A stretch of 9,313 nucleotides of DNA, from positions 1-9,313 of the forward strand of contig QIDN01000206.1 in NCBI GenBank assembly GCA_003229345.1, written 5' to 3'. Below, piece after piece: positions 7,464 through 9,313 of this stretch (the stretch's first letter is position 1; each line of letters begins with the position of its first letter). A program made the translations under genes and the position numbers. The notes beneath the pieces are model-generated. The model saw only the letters and a program-made list of their open reading frames with translations, was not told where the DNA came from and did no database searches. The stretch comes from Nitrospirota bacterium (GTDB taxonomy: Bacteria; Nitrospinota; Nitrospinia; Nitrospinales; Nitrospinaceae).

Positions 7464-8933
7464 GTGAAAGCCAAGTTCAAGCATTTCTTCGACAATAAAA
7501 CACGTCCCAAGGTTCTGGTGGTGGGCGACCTGATTCTCGACGAATACATCTGGGGATCGGTCAACCGCATCTCGCCGGAAGCGCCGGTGCCGGTGCTGGA
7601 ATCCAAATCGGAAAACCTGTCTCTGGGCGGAGCCGCCAACGTCGCCAACAATCTGGTGGCGTTGGGTTGTGAGGTGTATCTGGTCGGCGGTATCGGGCGC
7701 GATGAAAAGGGAGACAAACTGCTTGAACTCATCAAGAACCGTTCCATTTATACCAACGGCATTTACCGGTTTGTGCATCGGCCCACCACCTCCAAGGTAC
7801 GCGTCATTGCAAACAACCAGCAGATTCTACGGATCGACAAGGAAGACGACCGGCCCATCACCGAGGAAACGGAAGCCAAGTTCCTTAAATACCTGCACGC
7901 TATCATTCCGGAAATGGACGGCGTGATCTGCTCCGACTACCACAAAGGTATTCTGTCGGAGAAAATCACCAACGCCATCATGCACCGCGCCAAAAAATTC
8001 AAGAAACAGGTGGTGGTGGATCCCAAGGGAACGGACTTTCACAAGTACAATGGCGCTACGGTCATCACCCCCAACCAGAGCGAAGTGGAACGGGTAGCGC
8101 CCATCAAGATCAACAGCCGGGAAGATTTGGACCGGGCGGCGGAATACCTGCTCACCCTGACCAAGTCGGAAGGGATTCTCATCACGCGCGGCAAGGACGG
8201 AATGATTTTTTATCACAAAAAAGACAAGCCCTTCGAAATCTCAACGGTGGCCAAGGAAGTGTACGATGTGACCGGAGCGGGCGATACCGTCATCAGCGTG
8301 TTCGGAATGTCCCTGTTCAGCGGTTTCAGTTACGAAGAAGCGGCGTGGCTGGCCAACATGTCGGCGGGTATCGTCGTCGGCAAAATCGGAACCGCCGTGG
8401 TCACGTTGGACGAGATCAACGAATTTCTGAAAGAGGAAATGCTCCGCACCTCCAGCGCCGTGCTGGAGTTGAACGAAATTAAGCAAGTGGTGAGCCTGGC
8501 CAAAAGCGTCGGCAAGTCGATCGTGTTCACCAACGGTTGTTTCGATTTGATTCATGGCGGGCACATCGAGTTTTTACAGCAGGCCAAAAAGCAGGGCGAT
8601 ATCCTGATCCTCGGGATCAACAGCGACGAATCGGTCCACGCCATCAAGGGCGACGGGCGGCCCATCAAATCCCAGGGAGAGCGGGCTAATATCCTGTCCG
8701 CATTGCAGGATGTCGACTACATCACCATCTTTAATGAAGAAACGCCCGAAAGCCTGATCCGCGAAATCCGCCCTGATGTTTTGGTGAAAGGCGACGACTA
8801 CAAACTGGAAGACGTCGTCGGGCGGGAAATCGTCGAGGGTTACGGCGCGCGTGTGGTACTCATCCCCATCGTCAAGGGTCTGTCCACCTCCCGAACGGTC
8901 GATAAAATCCTGCAGGCCAACCGCGGCAATTGA
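7464..8933 (+). CDS. hldE: Bifunctional heptose-7-phosphate kinase / ADP-heptose synthase
   Basis: This 489-residue fusion carries out the kinase and nucleotidyl-transfer steps of ADP-heptose synthesis. Residues 1 to about 325 are a PfkB/ribokinase-type kinase: VGDLILDEYIWGSVNRISPE (20-39), GGAANVANN (55-63), and DVTGAGDT (268-275) with catalytic Asp274. Residues about 345-489 are the cytidylyltransferase-like adenylyltransferase: TNGCFDLIHGGHIEFL (356-371) with HxGH at 364-367, VKGDDY (441-446), and GLSTSRTVDKI (472-482). Both active sites look intact. Translation starts at a GTG directly after the gmhA TAA; GAGG (7450-7453) about 10 nt before it is the likely ribosome binding site. Pathway partners GmhB and HldD are not in the window. 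This is the last gene of the operon; no clear intrinsic terminator follows. Confidence 0.97.
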   Translation: MKAKFKHFFDNKTRPKVLVVGDLILDEYIWGSVNRISPEAPVPVLESKSENLSLGGAANVANNLVALGCEVYLVGGIGRDEKGDKLLELIKNRSIYTNGIYRFVHRPTTSKVRVIANNQQILRIDKEDDRPITEETEAKFLKYLHAIIPEMDGVICSDYHKGILSEKITNAIMHRAKKFKKQVVVDPKGTDFHKYNGATVITPNQSEVERVAPIKINSREDLDRAAEYLLTLTKSEGILITRGKDGMIFYHKKDKPFEISTVAKEVYDVTGAGDTVISVFGMSLFSGFSYEEAAWLANMSAGIVVGKIGTAVVTLDEINEFLKEEMLRTSSAVLELNEIKQVVSLAKSVGKSIVFTNGCFDLIHGGHIEFLQQAKKQGDILILGINSDESVHAIKGDGRPIKSQGERANILSALQDVDYITIFNEETPESLIREIRPDVLVKGDDYKLEDVVGREIVEGYGARVVLIPIVKGLSTSRTVDKILQANRGN

Positions 8934-8941
8934 GCATATCA

Positions 8942-9008
8942 TTTCAACTGTCACCCTGAGCCGATTAGCCTGTCCTGAGCTTGTCGAAGGAAAGGACGGC
9001 AGTTGAAA
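8942..9008. repeat. Imperfect palindrome with CCTGAGC repeats
   Basis: Outer arms TTTCAACTG (8942-8950) and CAGTTGAAA (9000-9008) are perfect reverse complements around 49 nt. Inside, GTCCT (8972-8976) pairs with AGGAC (8993-8997), and CCTGAGC occurs twice as a direct repeat (8955-8961, 8974-8980). The core CCTGAGCTTGTCGAAGG (8974-8990) resembles a family of short repeats seen between genes in many environmental bacteria (recollection, not a search). It lies just after hldE and might act as a transcript-end structure, but there is no T-run. Confidence 0.65.
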
Positions 9009-9019
9009 CTCTAAACATC

Positions 9020-9102
9020 GATTCTTCTTTTTACTTCGTTTCTCTCAGAATGATAATAATCATCTCTTCGTCATTCTGACGAGCCGCAGGCGAGGAAGAA
9101 TC
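9020..9102. repeat. Head-to-head pair of TCATTCTGA...GAAGAATC repeat elements
   Basis: One element runs on the minus strand (9053 to 9020) and one on the plus strand (9071 to 9102). Both begin TCATTCTGA and end GAAGAATC, with purine-rich middles. The inner arms TCAGAATGA (9045-9053) and TCATTCTGA (9071-9079) and the outer arms GATTCTTC (9020-9027) and GAAGAATC (9095-9102) are perfect complements, so the pair could fold into a long hairpin. This resembles a widespread intergenic repeat with TCATTCTGA and GAAGAATC ends. Confidence 0.7.
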
Positions 9103-9118
9103 TGGGTTTTAATTGCCT

Positions 9119-9133
9119 GCGGCGGTTCGCCGC
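9119..9133. terminator. GC-rich hairpin at the end of elbB
   Basis: GCGGCG (9119-9124) and CGCCGC (9128-9133) form a perfect 6 bp stem with a 3 nt loop, ending at the base next to the elbB stop. Read on the minus strand it lies immediately after the stop, where a terminator would be, but the following bases are not a T-run, so an intrinsic terminator is uncertain. GCCTGCGGC (9115-9123) can instead pair with GCCGCAGGC (9083-9091). Confidence 0.4.
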
Positions 9134-9313
9134 TTAAATCATCTTCACCAGTTCCTTAACCGCTTTATCAATGCCCTCGGCCACCTCACCGATACTTTGC
9201 CCCAGCATGTAAGCCGGAGTGCTGACGATGCGGTTGGGAGCATCCACCACCACCTCGGTCACCACGGCGTTCTGATGCTTGGTCCCCATCGCCTCCATTT
9301 TGGCGCTGGTGTC
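9134..9313 (-). CDS. elbB: ElbB, DJ-1/PfpI-superfamily glyoxalase (C-terminal 59 residues)
   Basis: A minus-strand frame enters from the right edge and stops at TAA (9136-9134), giving the last 59 residues. EAMGTKH, VVVDAPNRIVSTPAYMLG and EGIDKAV match the C-terminus of E. coli ElbB (217 residues, recalled), where EEMGAEH, IVVDEDNKIVTTPAYMLA and SGIDKLV stand at the same spacing. ElbB belongs to the DJ-1/PfpI fold and is annotated as a glyoxalase linked to isoprenoid biosynthesis; its physiological role is not firmly settled. The nucleophile cysteine lies in the roughly 158 residues outside the window, so activity cannot be judged. The gene converges on hldE and is not part of its operon. Confidence 0.88.
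   Translation of the reverse strand, partial: DTSAKMEAMGTKHQNAVVTEVVVDAPNRIVSTPAYMLGQSIGEVAEGIDKAVKELVKMI

Noticed and set aside
8934..9133. CRISPR array or insertion sequence in the repeat-rich gap
   Set aside because: The repeats are few, inverted, and not regularly spaced, and there is no transposase or cas gene; they fit dispersed intergenic repeats.

Overview
This 9.3 kb window looks like chromosomal DNA from a Gram-negative bacterium of moderate GC content. It carries genes for lipopolysaccharide-type heptose (gmhA, hldE), the formyl-methionine genes def and fmt, and a proteobacterial-style ElbB. I cannot name the genus. A Nitrospinota or Desulfobacterota-like lineage would fit the gene set and the scattered intergenic repeats, but that is a low-confidence inference.

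Left part (1-3590): two signalling genes are transcribed away from each other, separated by a 330 bp gap. On the minus strand (1-1199, running off the left edge) is a long reading frame. It has an N-terminal helical region resembling the MAP3K TRAFs-binding / tetratricopeptide family, followed by a SLOG-like Rossmann domain; its C-terminal part lies outside the window. On the plus strand (1530-3590) is a membrane histidine kinase of the MASE1-PAS-HisKA-HATPase type with no partner response regulator in view.

Middle and right part (3633-8933): a good sigma70-type promoter (CTGACC-17 bp-TATAAT) precedes a tightly packed six-gene run. It encodes peptide deformylase, methionyl-tRNA formyltransferase, a UDP-glucuronate decarboxylase-type SDR, RadC, phosphoheptose isomerase GmhA and bifunctional HldE. 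Junctions are a 4 bp overlap, then gaps of 12, 4, 2 and 0 bp, so this is almost certainly one operon. It joins formylation and deformylation of N-terminal methionine to nucleotide-sugar synthesis for the cell envelope. GmhA and HldE give two proteins (three reactions) of the ADP-heptose pathway; the phosphatase GmhB and the epimerase HldD are not in the window.

Right edge (8934-9313): hldE and a minus-strand elbB (only the last 59 codons are present) converge on a gap of about 200 bp. The gap is filled with repeats: one imperfect palindrome with CCTGAGC repeats, a head-to-head pair of TCATTCTGA...GAAGAATC elements, and overlapping GC-rich hairpins. No tRNA, rRNA, CRISPR array, transposase or attachment site was recognised.

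The least ordinary item is the TRAFs-binding/SLOG-like gene at the left edge. The rest consists of recognisable families in a somewhat unusual operon order.
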